DNA of 64,000 bases from Halomonas sp. I5-271120 (GTDB lineage Bacteria; Pseudomonadota; Gammaproteobacteria; Pseudomonadales; Halomonadaceae). A model generated the notes under the pieces. It saw only the letters and a program-made list of their open reading frames with translations, searched no databases and was not told where the DNA came from. The number at the start of each line of letters is the position of its first letter. Position 1 is the first letter of the stretch. Shown piece by piece: positions 1-9,210 of the stretch. Position numbers and translations under genes: made by a program. The stretch lies in contig NZ_CP130701.1 in assembly GCF_030553075.1 (NCBI RefSeq), positions 744,001 to 808,000 on the forward strand, given 5' to 3'.

Positions 1-484
1 TGGCACCGGTATCGAAGGTGCCGCTGACGGCACAGTAGCCCACTACCGGCGGTATGGCCCCAGAGAGGCTACCGACCAGGGTGCCGTATTCGGAATGACG
101 CTTCATCCACAGGCTGTAGACGACGACATAGATAACGAAGCCAAACGTGGCCAGCCCAACCGTCAAGGCGTTGGTGCCCAGAGCCAGCAGGGCAAAGCCT
201 GCCAGCCCCAGCGCCGTGGCGAACCACAGCGTAGCACCCGCGGTGACGCGCCCCTGTACCAGCGGACGATTCTGGGTGCGCCGCATCACGCGATCGATAT
301 CTTGGTCGATGACGTTGTTGAAGGCACATCCAGAGGCAATCACCAGCGCCAGACCCACCACGGCAGAGAGAAACAGCGGCAGGTCGAACCCGCCCTGGGC
401 GGCTAGAAAGTAGCCGCCCAGAACGGAGATCAAGTTACCGCCGATGATCCCCGGCTTGGTGAGTGTCAGGTAGTCCTTGAGCAT
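1..484 (-). CDS. cyoE: Heme O synthase CyoE (protoheme IX farnesyltransferase), 3' end outside the window
   Basis: Inner-membrane UbiA-type prenyltransferase that farnesylates heme B to heme O, the cofactor of the CyoB binuclear centre. About 161 N-terminal residues are present; the gene runs off the left edge. Reading the minus strand from the ATG at 484 gives [17 protein letters not shown], then the Asp-rich prenyl-diphosphate motif [19 protein letters not shown] and several hydrophobic helices. It starts 11 bases after the cyoD stop, the normal last place in cyoABCDE. Identity is secure from sequence and position; the second Asp-rich motif cannot be checked. Confidence 0.93.
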   Translation of the reverse strand, partial: MLKDYLTLTKPGIIGGNLISVLGGYFLAAQGGFDLPLFLSAVVGLALVIASGCAFNNVIDQDIDRVMRRTQNRPLVQGRVTAGATLWFATALGLAGFALLALGTNALTVGLATFGFVIYVVVYSLWMKRHSEYGTLVGSLSGAIPPVVGYCAVSGTFDTGA

Positions 485-495
485 GGAGGGCTGCG

Positions 496-825
496 TTATC
501 CGATCATCATGTTGAGGTTTAGATGATGCATGATCCACAGGGAACCTCCGATGACTAGAACCAGGATCGCCACGGCGAAGACGAACGACGTCAAGTTCCA
601 GCCTTCGTCAGTCTTGGCGCTCATGTGCATGAACAGCACCAGCTGAACCAGCACCTGCAGCACCGCTGTCACAGTGATGACGCCGACCATCGCCAAGGGG
701 CTGAAGTCGCCGCTCATCACTACCCCGAAGGGAATGATGGTCAGGACGATGGACAGAACCAAGCCCGTCACATAGGACTTGACGCTGCCATGACTGTTGT
801 CGTGAGACGTGTGTGAGCCACTCAT
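496..825 (-). CDS. cyoD: Cytochrome bo3 ubiquinol oxidase subunit IV
   Basis: Small accessory subunit of the bo3 quinol oxidase, 109 residues, the usual family length. A short hydrophilic His/Ser-rich N-terminus is followed by three transmembrane helices (about residues 17-38, 45-68 and 78-101), with the family motif QLVLFMHM in the second. It follows cyoC with a 1-base gap and precedes cyoE. It has no redox centre; in the family it helps assembly and CuB binding in subunit I. Identification rests on membrane pattern, motif and operon place. Confidence 0.95.
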   Translation of the reverse strand: MSGSHTSHDNSHGSVKSYVTGLVLSIVLTIIPFGVVMSGDFSPLAMVGVITVTAVLQVLVQLVLFMHMSAKTDEGWNLTSFVFAVAILVLVIGGSLWIMHHLNLNMMIG

Positions 826-826
826 A

Positions 827-1456
827 TCACAGGACTCCCATCAGATAAACGAAGGAGAATACGCAGATCCAGACAATGTCCAGGAAGTGCCAGAACAAGC
901 TCAGGCACATGATCCGCGGACGGGTAACGTCGTTCAGCCCCTTTTTCTTGAGCTGAACCAGCATCACCAGGATCCAGATCAAGCCGAAGGTCACGTGCAG
1001 GCCGTGGGTGCCGACCAAGGTAAAGAAGGCCGACAGGAAGGCACTGCGATCCGGACCGAAACCTTCATGGATCAGGTGCTGGAATTCGTAGACCTCCATC
1101 GCCACGAACGAAGCGCCCAGGACGAAGGTGATCCACAGCCAACGGCTGACCTTGGCCGTCTGATTGGCGTTCATCGCCAGCACGGCCATGCCGTAGGTAA
1201 AGCTCGAGAACAGCAGCAGGAAGGTCTCGACCAGCACGAACGGCAGCTCAAAGATCTCGCCCGGTGTCGGCCCACCTGCCGTGCCCTTCAGGAGCACAGC
1301 GAAGGTGGCGAACAGGGACCCGAAGATCACCAGGTCGCTCATCAGGTAGACCCAGAAACCGAACAGCTTGGTGCCTGCGGTATCGTGGTGATCGTCGTGA
1401 TGATCCTGGTCATGCCCGTGGGCATGACCTTGGTTGCTAAGAGTATCGGTTGCCAT
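827..1456 (-). CDS. cyoC: Cytochrome bo3 ubiquinol oxidase subunit III
   Basis: Heme-copper oxidase subunit III, 209 residues, five predicted transmembrane helices and no redox centre. The N-terminus is His/Asp-rich ([16 protein letters not shown], residues 10-25), as in E. coli CyoC, and is followed by the family signature [33 protein letters not shown] in the second half is the other family landmark. It begins 2 bases after the cyoB stop, so translation is probably coupled along the operon. Confidence 0.96.
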   Translation of the reverse strand: MATDTLSNQGHAHGHDQDHHDDHHDTAGTKLFGFWVYLMSDLVIFGSLFATFAVLLKGTAGGPTPGEIFELPFVLVETFLLLFSSFTYGMAVLAMNANQTAKVSRWLWITFVLGASFVAMEVYEFQHLIHEGFGPDRSAFLSAFFTLVGTHGLHVTFGLIWILVMLVQLKKKGLNDVTRPRIMCLSLFWHFLDIVWICVFSFVYLMGVL

Positions 1457-1458
1457 GA

Positions 1459-3477
1459 TTAGCTCTGCATCTCCAGCCGAGTTGAGTGCGCGAGATCACC
1501 CTTCTGCTTCAAGCGCTGACGATGCTCGCGCTCGATGCGCTCCACTTCCGCCGCAGGGACGTAGTAGTCGACGTCATCGTTGAAGATCCGCGCCATGAAG
1601 GTCGCAAACATTCCGATGCCCCCGGCGATTGCCAGCCACCAGATATGCCACACAAGTGCAAAACCAAAGATGGTGGCGAAGAGTGCGATAACCGGACCTT
1701 CCCAGGTGTTCTTCGGCATGTGGATATCCTGGTAGGGCGGCTCGGAAATCGGCGGCACGCCACCGTTGGCCTTCTTGGCTTCCCAGAACCCATCCACACT
1801 GCTCACTTCAGGCAGGTGTGCGAAGTTGTAGAACGGCGCCGGCGAAGAGGTCGCCCACTCGAGGGTACGTGCGTCCCACGGATCGCCAGACACATCTTCG
1901 TTCTGCTTGCGATCACGGATGCTGACGTAGAACTGGATCAAGGTGCAGGCAATACCGGCCGCAATGATCAGCGCACCCACCCAGGCAACGATCATCAGCG
2001 GCTGCCACTCGGGGTTGTTATAGGACTGCATGCGGCGCACGGCACCGAAGAAGCTCAGCACATACAGGGGCATGAAGGCCACATAGAAGCCGGTGATCCA
2101 GCACCAGAAGGAACGCTTGCCCCACTTTTCGTTCAGGGTGAAGCCGAAGGCCTTCGGGAACCAGTAGGTCAGACCCGCCATCATGCCGAACACCACGCCG
2201 CCGATGATGACGTTGTGGAAGTGGGCGATGACGAACAGGCTGTTGTGCAGCACGAAGTTCGCCGCCGGCACCGACAGCATCACGCCGGTCATGCCGCCAA
2301 TGGTGAAGGTAATGATGAAGCCCAGGGTCCACAGCACCGGGGACGTGATCTCCAGACGGCCGCGGTACATGGTGAACAGCCAGTTGAAGATCTTAACACC
2401 GGTGGGGATGGCGATGATCATCGTCATGATGCCAAAGAAGGCATTGACGTTGGCGCCGGCGCCCATGGTGAAGAAGTGGTGCAGCCAGACCACGAACGAC
2501 AGGATGGTGATCGCCACCGTGGCCCAGACCATGGTGTTGTAGCCGAACAGGCGCTTCTTGGCGAAGGTCGCGATGACCTCTGAGAAGACACCGAATGCCG
2601 GCAGGATCAGGATGTACACCTCAGGATGGCCCCAGGCCCAGATGAGGTTGACGTACATCATCATGTTGCCACCGAGGTCGGTGGTGAAGAAGTGCATGCC
2701 CAGGTAACGATCGAGGGTCAGCAACGCGATGGTCGCGGTCAGGATCGGGAAGGAGGCGATGATCAACACGTTGGCGCACAGCGACGTCCAAGTAAAGATC
2801 GGCAGACGGAACATCGTCATGCCCTTGGTACGCATCTTGATGATCGTGACGAAGAAGTTGATCCCCGTCATGGTCGTACCTATCCCCGATATCTGTAACG
2901 CCCATATCCAGTAGTCCACGCCGACCCCGGGACTGTAGTCGAGTCCCGATAGTGGCGCGTAGGCTAACCAGCCGGTCTTGGCGAACTCACCGACGAAAAG
3001 TGACACGTTGACCAGGATCACACCCGCCGCGAACAACCAGAAGCTCAGGTTGTTGAGGAACGGGAAGGCCACGTCACGCGCACCGATCTGCAACGGCACC
3101 ACCAAGTTCATCAGGCCGATGACCATGGGCATGGCAACGAAGAAGATCATGATCACGCCGTGGGCGGTGAAGATCTGGTCGTAGTGCGAAGGCGGCAAGA
3201 AGCCCTCCGCCCCGGCCGACGCCATGGCCAGCTGGGAGCGCATCATAAGGGCGTCCGCGAAGCCGCGAATCAGCATCACCAAGGCAACGATGAAGTACAT
3301 GATGCCAAGCTTCTTGTGGTCAATGGAGGTGATCCATTCCTTCCACAAGTAGCCCCACTTCTTGAAGTACGTGATGGCGCCCGTCATCCCGAGCCCGCCC
3401 AACACGATGGCCGCAACGGTCACCATGATGATCGGCTGGTCGTACGGGACCGCCTCTAGACTGAGTTTTCCGAACAT
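1459..3477 (-). CDS. cyoB: Cytochrome bo3 ubiquinol oxidase subunit I
   Basis: Catalytic subunit of the proton-pumping terminal oxidase: reduces O2 to water with electrons from ubiquinol. 672 residues, about the E. coli length, with some 15 membrane helices. The metal ligands are visible: His in [11 protein letters not shown] (low-spin heme), the CuB His and cross-linked Tyr in [12 protein letters not shown], the His pair in WLHHFFTMG, and His ligands in [11 protein letters not shown]. The long hydrophilic C-terminus is normal for CyoB. It sits 3 bases after the cyoA stop. Nothing suggests loss of function. Confidence 0.98.
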   Translation of the reverse strand: MFGKLSLEAVPYDQPIIMVTVAAIVLGGLGMTGAITYFKKWGYLWKEWITSIDHKKLGIMYFIVALVMLIRGFADALMMRSQLAMASAGAEGFLPPSHYDQIFTAHGVIMIFFVAMPMVIGLMNLVVPLQIGARDVAFPFLNNLSFWLFAAGVILVNVSLFVGEFAKTGWLAYAPLSGLDYSPGVGVDYWIWALQISGIGTTMTGINFFVTIIKMRTKGMTMFRLPIFTWTSLCANVLIIASFPILTATIALLTLDRYLGMHFFTTDLGGNMMMYVNLIWAWGHPEVYILILPAFGVFSEVIATFAKKRLFGYNTMVWATVAITILSFVVWLHHFFTMGAGANVNAFFGIMTMIIAIPTGVKIFNWLFTMYRGRLEITSPVLWTLGFIITFTIGGMTGVMLSVPAANFVLHNSLFVIAHFHNVIIGGVVFGMMAGLTYWFPKAFGFTLNEKWGKRSFWCWITGFYVAFMPLYVLSFFGAVRRMQSYNNPEWQPLMIVAWVGALIIAAGIACTLIQFYVSIRDRKQNEDVSGDPWDARTLEWATSSPAPFYNFAHLPEVSSVDGFWEAKKANGGVPPISEPPYQDIHMPKNTWEGPVIALFATIFGFALVWHIWWLAIAGGIGMFATFMARIFNDDVDYYVPAAEVERIEREHRQRLKQKGDLAHSTRLEMQS

Positions 3478-3480
3478 AAT

Positions 3481-4476
3481 TTACTCCGCTGCCTCCGCGC
3501 TCATGGGCTCGCCATGAGACTCGTCCGATTCGCCATGACTTTCGTCGCTGTGACCATGGCCAAAGCCATCGGCATAGCTGTCGGCATATTTTGCCACACG
3601 CTCTTCGTGGTCACCGCCGGCATGGAAGCTCTTGATGATGCTCTCGTAGAGAGCCGGGGATACCTCAGAAAAGTACTGGATCTCGTTGACCTCGGTGGGC
3701 GCAGCGAGGTCGTAATACTCATCAGGGAAGGTCAGTGACTCAGACGACTCACGTACCTTGGACACCCAAGCCTCGAAGTCTTGCTGGGAGCCGACGTGAG
3801 CATCGAACGTCATATCCGAGAAGCCAGCACCACTGTAGTTTGTGGAGCGACCGGGATAGACGCCCTGCTCATCCGCAACAAGATGAACGTCATTATCCAT
3901 GCCGGCCATGGCGTAGATCTGGCTGCCCAGGCGAGGAATGAAGAAAGAGTTCATCACCGAGCCAGAGGTGACGCGGAAGCGCACCGGAGTATCCTCTGGG
4001 AAGGCCAGCTCGTTGACCGTGGCAATGCCCTGTTCCGGATAAATGAACAGCCACTTCCAGTCCAGAGAGACCGCCTCGATGACAATCGGATCTTTGGCGT
4101 TGTCACCTTCGGCCTGAATGGGCTTGTGAGGATCCAGGCTGTGTGAGGTGTACCACGTCAGCACCGCCAGGAAGGCAATGATTACGCAGGGCACAAACCA
4201 CACCACCGCTTCGACCTTATTGGAATGGTGCCAGTCGGGGCTGTAAGTGGCATTCCGATTGCTGCGACGGTAGCGCCAAGCGAAGGCGATAGTCATCACG
4301 ATTACCGGAATGACAACGATCTGCATCAGACCGAACGCAGTCAGTATCAGGGTTCGCTGCTCTTCCCCGACCTGCCCCTTAGGATCCATCAGCGCCGAGT
4401 CGCACCCCGTCAGTAACAGGGCAAGCGACACGAGCACCAGCGGACTCAGCACACGTAAGTACTTCTTTCTTCTCAT
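3481..4476 (-). CDS. cyoA: Cytochrome bo3 ubiquinol oxidase subunit II (lipoprotein)
   Basis: Membrane-anchored subunit II, 331 residues, first gene of the operon. The N-terminus is a lipoprotein signal (lipobox LLTGC, Cys25). Two transmembrane helices follow (about residues 47-69 and 90-108), then a periplasmic cupredoxin domain (SLDWKWLFIYPEQGIATVNE) without the CuA ligand set, as expected for a quinol oxidase. The last ~27 residues are an unusual His/Ser/Glu-rich tail containing the heptapeptide SDESHGE twice. The 5' side holds a 17-base direct repeat (4513-4550) in the promoter region. Confidence 0.96.
   Translation of the reverse strand: MRRKKYLRVLSPLVLVSLALLLTGCDSALMDPKGQVGEEQRTLILTAFGLMQIVVIPVIVMTIAFAWRYRRSNRNATYSPDWHHSNKVEAVVWFVPCVIIAFLAVLTWYTSHSLDPHKPIQAEGDNAKDPIVIEAVSLDWKWLFIYPEQGIATVNELAFPEDTPVRFRVTSGSVMNSFFIPRLGSQIYAMAGMDNDVHLVADEQGVYPGRSTNYSGAGFSDMTFDAHVGSQQDFEAWVSKVRESSESLTFPDEYYDLAAPTEVNEIQYFSEVSPALYESIIKSFHAGGDHEERVAKYADSYADGFGHGHSDESHGESDESHGEPMSAEAAE
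3509..3550 (-). repeat. 21-base tandem duplication in the 3' end of cyoA
   Basis: Positions 3509-3529 and 3530-3550 are two copies of a 21-base unit beginning TCGCCATGA on the plus strand. On the minus strand each encodes SDESHGE, so the duplication is in frame and lengthens the His/acidic C-terminal tail of CyoA by seven residues. Confidence 0.8.
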
Positions 4477-4512
4477 CCTACGACCTCGTCAGGGCACGAA
4501 ATCAGGCTAACC

Positions 4513-4550
4513 TTAGTACTGGTTGAAAATTAGTACTGGTTGAAAATTAG
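4513..4550. repeat. 17-base direct repeat upstream of cyoA
   Basis: TTAGTACTGGTTGAAAA occurs at 4513-4529 and again without change at 4530-4546; the first four bases of a third copy follow (4547-4550). It lies 37 bases upstream of the cyoA start. The unit carries the AGTACT core seen in several other tracts of the window. Confidence 0.85.
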
Positions 4551-5081
4551 CCGGCTAATGTATGCGCACAACAAATGCCACAACCGCCACGGCTTGAGTC
4601 CTGATCCATGACGTCAAGCCATATCCGCTGCAGCAAAGAGCTGTCACGCATCGCAACGAGACCTTATGAGCAAATGCTCAGCTTCCACAAAGGTCTGGCT
4701 ACACTGACCGCGTATCGTCGGAGAAATACCCCCCACGCAACAGTGACGATTTGTCGCAGGGGTGTCGCAGATAGCGCACAGGTGAGGCGATGCGAGGCGC
4801 CAGGAAAGCCTAACACGAGGCGACGTAGGGAGGGGTGAGAAGAAAGGATCGGCGAAATGCACGCCGATTTTAATCCCACGAGTGCGACAACATGCCCTGC
4901 TGCCCCGGCTTATTCATCAGCAATATCGGCTCGTCCCGCTGTATCACTGAGCTAGCAGCTGATCATGGGAGCATGAGAAAGCGCAACCGAGCGTTGGTGC
5001 AAAAAATTGTTAGATGCGTCATACCATTTGGTATTATTTCCACTAGCAGGTTCCTGCTTCCCCGGGGCTCTAACGCTCCTG

Positions 5082-5124
5082 CAACACGCGTTCCCGAAAC
5101 ACGCACTTCCAAACACGCACTTCC
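5082..5124. repeat. 14-base direct repeat upstream of the tsx-like gene
   Basis: AAACACGCACTTCC is present at 5097-5110 and exactly again at 5111-5124; a diverged copy (CAACACGCGTTCCCG, 5082-5096) precedes them. The tract ends 32 bases before the ATG at 5157 and would lie in the 5' untranslated leader or promoter. Confidence 0.85.
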
Positions 5125-5156
5125 AAAACAATAGACAAACCAAGGCAATTGCTATC

Positions 5157-5975
5157 ATGTCCTCCCCCTCCCTGCGTCGAGCGTCCACTCTGCTCGGCAC
5201 CAGCGCCCTTATGGCATTTTGCAGTGCACCGCTCCAGGCCGCAGACATGGACCCGATCTGGTCCTTCGCCAACGTCTCGGTGAACTACCTCGACTGGTCC
5301 GCCGGCACAGAGGAGCGCACCTCGACCAACGCCGCCAAGAGCGACTTCACCTTTCTCGAACTCGAGGGCGGCGCCGGCTTCGCCTGGGGTGAGTTCTACG
5401 GCTTCTTCGACCTAGAGAATCCGGGCAACGATCAATTCGACGAAAAGAGCGGCGGCAAGGACAACTTCCGTACCGCCGGCAAGCTCACCTCCCATATCTA
5501 CCTGGGTGACTCGCCCTTCACGATCTACGCTCACCTCTATGATTTCCGCGACTATGGCTACAACGGTCGCGAACAGGACCAGGTCCTGGGTGTGGGCTAT
5601 ATCCAGACCTTCGACAACGGCCTGTGGTTCAAGCCCTTCCTGGGTGCGGCGCGCGTGCAGAGTGATGGCTACACCGGCATGAACGGTTACATGGCCGGCT
5701 GGGTTCTGGGCTATGGCTTCGAGGCACTCGGCCAGCAGTTCAGCGTCACCAACTGGCATGAACAGACCTTCGCGCGCGACGATGACTACCTCGCGCAGAA
5801 TTATGTCGGCGACAAGGCGGAAAGCGTTGGCACCAATGGAGCGGTTTCATTATGGTGGCACCCGATTTCAAGCGTGACCACCGGCGTTCAGTACCGTTAC
5901 TCGGACAATAAGCTGGGCACCCCCGAGGACTATCAGAACGCCGTCATCTACACGCTCAAGTACAACTTCCTGTAA
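5157..5975 (+). CDS. Tsx-like nucleoside-specific outer-membrane channel
   Basis: Outer-membrane beta-barrel of the Tsx/OmpW-like nucleoside channel family, 272 residues. The ATG at 5157 is chosen because it gives a clean signal peptide (MSSPSLRRASTLL...APLQA, cleavage near residue 28); the open frame extends further upstream only through repeats. The mature part is rich in alternating aromatic/glycine strands such as WGEFYGFFDLENPGN and IYAHLYDFRDYGYNG and ends in a final beta strand (YTLKYNFL). Followed by a nucleoside symporter and cytidine deaminase on the same strand, which supports nucleoside passage across the outer membrane. The exact substrate range is inferred. Confidence 0.85.
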   Translation: MSSPSLRRASTLLGTSALMAFCSAPLQAADMDPIWSFANVSVNYLDWSAGTEERTSTNAAKSDFTFLELEGGAGFAWGEFYGFFDLENPGNDQFDEKSGGKDNFRTAGKLTSHIYLGDSPFTIYAHLYDFRDYGYNGREQDQVLGVGYIQTFDNGLWFKPFLGAARVQSDGYTGMNGYMAGWVLGYGFEALGQQFSVTNWHEQTFARDDDYLAQNYVGDKAESVGTNGAVSLWWHPISSVTTGVQYRYSDNKLGTPEDYQNAVIYTLKYNFL

Positions 5976-6035
5976 TGCCCAGGGCCCGGGTCGCCTCGCC
6001 GCCCGGGCAGCATTCGCTCCCATGAAGGACTTCCC

Positions 6036-7304
6036 ATGACCATAATCATGAGCTTGGTGGGGATGGCGACGCTCATCCTGATCGCCCTCGTGTTTTCCTC
6101 CAACCGGCGCGCTATTCGCCTGCGCACCGTGGGTGGCGCCTTCGCTATCCAGGCCGGCATCGGCGCCTTCGTGCTGTACGTGCCTTTCGGCCAGTCAGTC
6201 CTCAAGACCATCTCGGATGCCGTCAGTCAGGTGGTGAGCTATGCCAACGACGGCATCGACTTCCTGTTCGGCGGGCTGGCCGACCCCTCCGGCGTGGGCT
6301 TCATCTTTGCCATCAAGGTCCTGCCGGTCATCATCTTTTTCTCGTCGCTGATCGCGGTGCTCTACTACCTGGGCATCATGCAGTGGGTGATCCGCCTGCT
6401 TGGCGGCGCGCTGCAGAAGGTGCTCGGCACCTCGCGCACCGAGTCGCTATCGGCCACCGCCAACATCTTCGTTGGCCAGACCGAAGCACCGCTAGTGGTG
6501 CGCCCCTTCATCAACAACATGACCTCCTCGCAGCTGTTTGCGGTGATGTGTGGTGGCCTTGCCTCGGTGGCGGGCTCGGTGCTGGCGGGCTATGCGGCGC
6601 TGGGCATTCCCATGGAATATCTGGTCGCGGCCTCTTTCATGGCGGCGCCGGGTGGCCTGCTATTCGCCAAGCTGCTGATGCCAGAGACCGAGACGCCCAA
6701 GGATGACGATGCCGACTCCATCCAGCACGTCCAGGATGACGACCAGCCAGCCAACGTGCTTGATGCGGCCGCCTCCGGCGCCAGCTCCGGTATGCGCCTG
6801 GCCGCCAACGTCGGCGCCATGCTGCTGGCCTTCATCGGCCTGATCGCACTGATCAACGGCATTCTCGGCGGCGTCGGCGGCTGGTTCGGTCTGGAGTCGC
6901 TGAGCCTTGAGCAGCTGCTAGGCTGGCTTTTCTCGCCACTGGCCTTCCTGCTCGGCACTCCCTGGGAGGAAGCCAACCTGGCAGGCTCCTTCATCGGCCA
7001 GAAGCTGGTGGTCAACGAGTTCGTCGCCTACATCAACCTGGCGCCCTACATCGAAGGCGAGCAGATGGTTGCCGCCACCGGTGCGGCCATGTCGGCGCAC
7101 ACCGTGGCCATCCTTTCCTTTGCCCTGTGCGGCTTCGCCAACCTGTCCTCGATCGCCATCCTGCTCGGCGGCCTGGGCAGCCTGGCACCGGGGCGTCGCC
7201 ACGAGATTGCCCGCTTCGGCGTCAAGGCCGTATTGGCGGGCACCTTGTCCAACCTGATGTCGGCCACCATCGCGGGCTTCTTCATCGCACTGGCCGCCGG
7301 CTGA
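6036..7304 (+). CDS. nupC: NupC-type concentrative nucleoside symporter
   Basis: Inner-membrane ion-coupled nucleoside importer of the CNT family, 422 residues, close in length and sequence to Vibrio CNT. Family landmarks: [20 protein letters not shown] near the N-terminus, [16 protein letters not shown] (nucleoside-binding loop with Gln/Thr/Glu), [31 protein letters not shown] and [17 protein letters not shown]. Start at 6036 follows GAAGGAC; a second in-frame ATG at 6048 is possible. It takes up nucleosides delivered by the upstream Tsx-like porin. Na+ or H+ coupling cannot be told with certainty. Confidence 0.95.
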   Translation: MTIIMSLVGMATLILIALVFSSNRRAIRLRTVGGAFAIQAGIGAFVLYVPFGQSVLKTISDAVSQVVSYANDGIDFLFGGLADPSGVGFIFAIKVLPVIIFFSSLIAVLYYLGIMQWVIRLLGGALQKVLGTSRTESLSATANIFVGQTEAPLVVRPFINNMTSSQLFAVMCGGLASVAGSVLAGYAALGIPMEYLVAASFMAAPGGLLFAKLLMPETETPKDDDADSIQHVQDDDQPANVLDAAASGASSGMRLAANVGAMLLAFIGLIALINGILGGVGGWFGLESLSLEQLLGWLFSPLAFLLGTPWEEANLAGSFIGQKLVVNEFVAYINLAPYIEGEQMVAATGAAMSAHTVAILSFALCGFANLSSIAILLGGLGSLAPGRRHEIARFGVKAVLAGTLSNLMSATIAGFFIALAAG

Positions 7305-7327
7305 CGCAGCGCCTTTCACCCCTCCTG

Positions 7328-7353
7328 CCGCCCCGAGCCCCTGGCCGGGGCGG
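7328..7353 (+). terminator. Possible terminator hairpin after nupC
   Basis: CCGCCCCG (7328-7335) pairs with CGGGGCGG (7346-7353) around a 10-base loop, 23 bases after the nupC stop. No clear T-run follows, so it may be a partial or Rho-assisted stop or an mRNA-stabilising stem. Confidence 0.45.
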
Positions 7354-7437
7354 TACTGGTTGAGCGCCCGCCAGCAGCCATGCTTTTTTGGCGATATGCT
7401 GGAAAAAGCTCGCCCTGCCGACGCGCCCTAACCTGAA

Positions 7438-7523
7438 GAGTACGGCCCAACGAGTACTGCCCAAACAAGTACAGCCAAATAAGTACTATGAAATTAAGTA
7501 CTACCAAATAAGTACTGCCAAGA
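7438..7523. repeat. Six-copy AAGTACTGCCAAAT direct-repeat array before cdd
   Basis: Six consecutive units start at 7438, 7452, 7467, 7481, 7496 and 7510; lengths are 14, 15, 14, 15, 14 and 14. Each begins with RAGTAC. The array ends 11 bases before the cdd ATG. The reading frame of cdd stays open through the whole array, which makes a longer N-terminus formally possible but unlikely. Confidence 0.9.
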
Positions 7524-7534
7524 GAGCCGCTCCC

Positions 7535-7969
7535 ATGCCCGACGCTTCCGCTACCCTCGATGCCTCGCTGCGTGCGCAGTTGATCGCCACCCGCAACCGC
7601 GCCTATGTGCCCTATTCACAGCACCCGGTGGGTGCGGCGTTGCAAACGCCCGAAGGAGAATGGTTTCTCGGTTGCAACGTCGAGATTGCCAACTACAAGG
7701 GGCTTTGCGCCGAGGCTTCGGCGATCGCCGCCATGGTCTCTTCAGGCACCCAACAGATCGCCACGCTTTACGTGATCGGCCCGGGCGAGCACTTGTGCAC
7801 GCCCTGCGGCGACTGTCGCCAGCGCATTCGCGAATTTGCCTCCCCGGCCACGCGCATTCATGTGCTTAACGCCGAGGGCCAGGTACTCAAGAGCTACGAT
7901 ATGGAGACCCTGCTGCCTGATTCTTTCGGCCCGGAAAACATCGGCAAGTCCTCGCCGATGAGTACCTGA
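7535..7969 (+). CDS. cdd: Cytidine deaminase
   Basis: Zinc enzyme that deaminates cytidine and deoxycytidine to uridine and deoxyuridine in pyrimidine salvage. 144 residues, the short tetrameric type. The zinc/catalytic motifs are clear: GCNVEIANYKGLCAEASAI (Cys-Ala-Glu, with Glu as proton shuttle) and PCGDCRQRI (two zinc Cys). The ATG at 7535 fits the family N-terminus; the frame is open upstream to 7388 through a repeat array but encodes nothing family-like. Third gene of the Tsx-NupC-Cdd group. Confidence 0.95.
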   Translation: MPDASATLDASLRAQLIATRNRAYVPYSQHPVGAALQTPEGEWFLGCNVEIANYKGLCAEASAIAAMVSSGTQQIATLYVIGPGEHLCTPCGDCRQRIREFASPATRIHVLNAEGQVLKSYDMETLLPDSFGPENIGKSSPMST

Positions 7970-8100
7970 CCCCAGACCCTAGACTGGAAAGCGCCACCCC
8001 CTCGACGTAGCATGCCGACGGGGCCGTGGGACGGATTAAAGCCCTGACGCCTGACGCCGATACTCTTTGGATACGTATTTGTCGATAGGATCTGTCACTC

Positions 8101-8140
8101 TTGATCGGCATACGTATTTCTTGACCGGCATAAGTAGTAA
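8101..8140. repeat. Degenerate 20-base direct repeat before the djlA-like gene
   Basis: 8101-8120 (TTGATCGGCATACGTATTTC) and 8121-8140 (TTGACCGGCATAAGTAGTAA) match at about 15 of 20 positions. A related element with ATACGTATTTG lies just upstream (about 8081-8092). The tract is in the leader region between cdd and the gene at 8216. Confidence 0.6.
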
Positions 8141-8215
8141 CCGGCTGTCGACGCCTCACGGCTGCAGATGCCGCATCATGACAATAATTGTCCCGTGAGA
8201 CACTTCGGAGCCAGA

Positions 8216-9208
8216 ATGCCCAGCGGTCGCTTCAACCCCTTCGAGACCCTATTGCTGACCAGTCGAAGCCAGGCCGATACCGCCGGGCTGCTGCTGCTTG
8301 CTTGGGTGATGGCCTGTCGGGGGCCTCTCAATGAAGCACAGCGCCGTCACCTCACGGAATTGGCCAGCGAATGCCGCCACGGCCATGACCTGGAACCGAT
8401 CTTCGCCCTGGCCGACCGTCAGGACTTCGATGCCATCCAGCTTGCCGCCGAGGTGATGCAAAAGGACCGTGGCGGCGAACAGGCCTATCCCTTTCTGCGC
8501 CAGGCGATCGCCGTGTCCGTCGTCGACGGCGAGCCCAGCATTTCCCAACATCATGTGCTGCGCTTTCTTGCCGACCTGCTGGGCGTCATCCCTTCCTTGT
8601 TCGCCACTCTCTATGCCGAACAGGCAGGGCGACCCTACGCCGTGCCCGAGGACCCCAGTCGCCGCGATTACTGGCTGGCCAAGGAACACCAGCGCCAGCA
8701 GGAAGAGGCACGACAACACGAGCAAGATGAGAGACGCCGCGAGCAGGAAGCACGAGAACGACAGGAACAGGAGCTTCGCCGGCAGCGTGAGCGACGCGAA
8801 CAGGAAGCCCGCGAGCGCGAAAGACAGCGCCAGGAGAATGCTCGCCAAGAAAGGGCTCATCGGGAAAGAGCGCAGCAGGAAAGAGCGAGGCAGGACCAGG
8901 CTCGAGAGGAACGGGCTCGGCAAGAACGGCAACGCCAGGAAAAAGCTCGCCAGGAGCGTAGCAACGCGGGCCAGAACCAACGCTGGCAGCAGGCGCCACC
9001 CAACGATGCGCGCGCCCATCGCGCCCTGGCGGTGCTTGGCTTGCCTCCCGGGGCTAGCCGCGGCGAGATTCGCAAGGCCTATCGCCGCATGGCCCAGACC
9101 CACCATCCCGACCGTTTCTTCGCCGAGGGCGAGGCACGCATGGCAACGGCCTCTCAGCGTTTCCAGCGGATCAAGAACGCCTATGAATATCTAATGCGAG
9201 CTAGCTGA
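8216..9208 (+). CDS. TerB-like / coiled-coil / J-domain protein (DjlA-like)
   Basis: 330-residue Hsp70 co-chaperone-like protein. Residues ~1-150 are helical and TerB-like, with the conserved VVDGEPSISQ segment; residues ~155-260 are an almost pure Arg/Glu/Gln coiled coil (repeats such as ARQERQRQEKARQER); residues ~267-330 form a J domain with YRRMAQTHHPDRFF, including the HPD tripeptide that stimulates DnaK. Unlike E. coli DjlA, there is no N-terminal membrane helix. ATG 8216 is preferred over 8168 because GGAG lies 7 bases before it. The next gene starts 2 bases after the stop. Confidence 0.85.
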   Translation: MPSGRFNPFETLLLTSRSQADTAGLLLLAWVMACRGPLNEAQRRHLTELASECRHGHDLEPIFALADRQDFDAIQLAAEVMQKDRGGEQAYPFLRQAIAVSVVDGEPSISQHHVLRFLADLLGVIPSLFATLYAEQAGRPYAVPEDPSRRDYWLAKEHQRQQEEARQHEQDERRREQEARERQEQELRRQRERREQEARERERQRQENARQERAHRERAQQERARQDQAREERARQERQRQEKARQERSNAGQNQRWQQAPPNDARAHRALAVLGLPPGASRGEIRKAYRRMAQTHHPDRFFAEGEARMATASQRFQRIKNAYEYLMRAS

Positions 9209-9210
9209 GC

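Larger units (their letters stand above)
4477..5156. other. 680-base intergenic region between cyoA and the tsx-like gene
   Basis: Divergent promoter region for cyoABCDE (leftward) and the nucleoside cluster (rightward). No convincing gene: the open frames inside have no family features and overlap each other on both strands. It holds two short direct-repeat tracts, one on each side (4513-4550 and 5082-5124). The middle (about 4550-5080) shows no recognisable motif beyond AT-richer stretches near 5010-5040. Confidence 0.6.

Noticed and set aside
4608..4862. Small open frames in the cyoA-tsx gap
   Set aside because: Overlapping frames on both strands, no ribosome site, no recognisable domain.
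5984..6008. Hairpin between tsx-like gene and nupC as a terminator
   Set aside because: GCCCGGG/CCCGGGC stem of 7 bp with an 11-base loop and no T-run; common by chance in GC-rich DNA.
7438..7523. Array as a possible CRISPR
   Set aside because: Units are contiguous, 14-15 bases, with no spacers; no cas genes are present.
7388..7534. Longer N-terminus for cytidine deaminase
   Set aside because: The frame is open upstream, but the 49 extra codons are mostly repeat DNA and nothing there resembles the family.
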